22,084 bases of DNA, from positions 1-22,084 of the forward strand of contig JAVBUP010000031.1 in the NCBI GenBank assembly GCA_031555175.1, read 5' to 3'. Shown one piece after another: positions 22,014 through 22,084 of this stretch (positions are counted from its first letter, which is position 1; each line of letters opens with the position of its first letter). This DNA comes from JAVBUP01 sp031555175 (lineage in GTDB: Bacteria > Bacillota_I > Bacilli_A > Erysipelotrichales > Coprobacillaceae). The notes under the pieces were generated by a model, which saw only the letters and a list, made by a program, of their open reading frames with translations, was not told the origin of the DNA and made no database searches. The position numbers and the translations under genes are program-made.

Positions 22014-22084
22014 AGGAACAGTTTAGTAAGAGAATTCGTTTACGATAGTGAACGAATGATCGATAACCATAAGCTGTTCTTTTT
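22014..22084 (+). other. Nested two-stem RNA element ending in a T-run at the window edge
   Basis: An outer stem of 11 pairs (22014-22024 with 22071-22081, two G-U) encloses an inner 10-bp hairpin (22034-22043 with 22048-22057, GATA loop). Asymmetric purine-rich internal strands lie between them (22025-22033 and 22058-22070). The outer stem is followed by TTTT to the window end. It could be a second terminator with an inserted hairpin, a small RNA, or the leader of a gene beyond the window. I recognise no known riboswitch consensus. Confidence 0.5.

Noticed and set aside
1..22084. CRISPR arrays, tRNA, rRNA, insertion sequences
   Set aside because: I saw no regularly spaced repeats, no tRNA cloverleaf or CCA end, no rRNA motifs and no transposase or terminal inverted repeats.

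Overview
This window is low-GC, densely packed bacterial DNA from what looks like a spore-forming, competence-gene-carrying Firmicute. It uses the standard bacterial code: UGA is a stop and Trp is UGG. Evidence for the lineage is the spore protease gpr, the sporulation hydrolase spoIIP, comEA/comEC, a CIRCE-controlled hrcA-grpE-dnaK-dnaJ operon, strong GGAGG/AGGTGA ribosome sites and many intrinsic terminators. The small genes and reshuffled gene order would fit an Erysipelotrichia-type or Mollicutes-related Bacilli lineage. That placement is inference; no rRNA is present to fix it.

Layout. (1) 1-2340: the tail of an unknown + strand gene, a bidirectional terminator, then rpsT and pepF on the minus strand. 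(2) 2341-4545: sporulation block, with gpr (candidate sigma-G promoter), spoIIP and a small membrane protein in the yqxA position. (3) 4550-6482: fmt and a DegV-family gene, each with its own extended -10 promoter and terminator. (4) 6507-8988: competence genes comEA and comEC, overlapping by 10 nt. (5) 9003-11258: holA and a single-chain iron-sulfur L-serine dehydratase, one unit ending in a terminator. (6) 11274-12402: hemW. (7) 12441-17096: heat-shock operon with two CIRCE operators around a near-consensus promoter. (8) 17126-19718: a pair of M16-family peptidase-like genes, the first lacking and the second keeping the zinc motif. (9) 19720-19934: an independent structured RNA gene with its own promoter and terminator, most likely 6S RNA. 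(10) 19937-22084: an ABC exporter with a palindrome in its promoter, a YnzC-type small protein, and a final intergenic stretch with two hairpin systems whose arms could exchange.

Most of this is the conserved Firmicute 'comE - holA - rpsT - gpr - spoIIP - (lepA) - hemW - hrcA-grpE-dnaK-dnaJ' neighbourhood, but permuted: comEA-comEC-holA lies inside it, fmt, degV and serine dehydratase have been inserted, and lepA and comEB are missing. A recurring architectural trait is that the intrinsic terminator stem overlaps or abuts the stop codon of the upstream gene (seven cases).

I found no mobile element, CRISPR array, tRNA or rRNA. The best candidates for something new are non-coding: the RNA gene at 19754-19934 and the paired hairpins at 21964-22084. 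The protein genes are mainly housekeeping, sporulation and competence functions.
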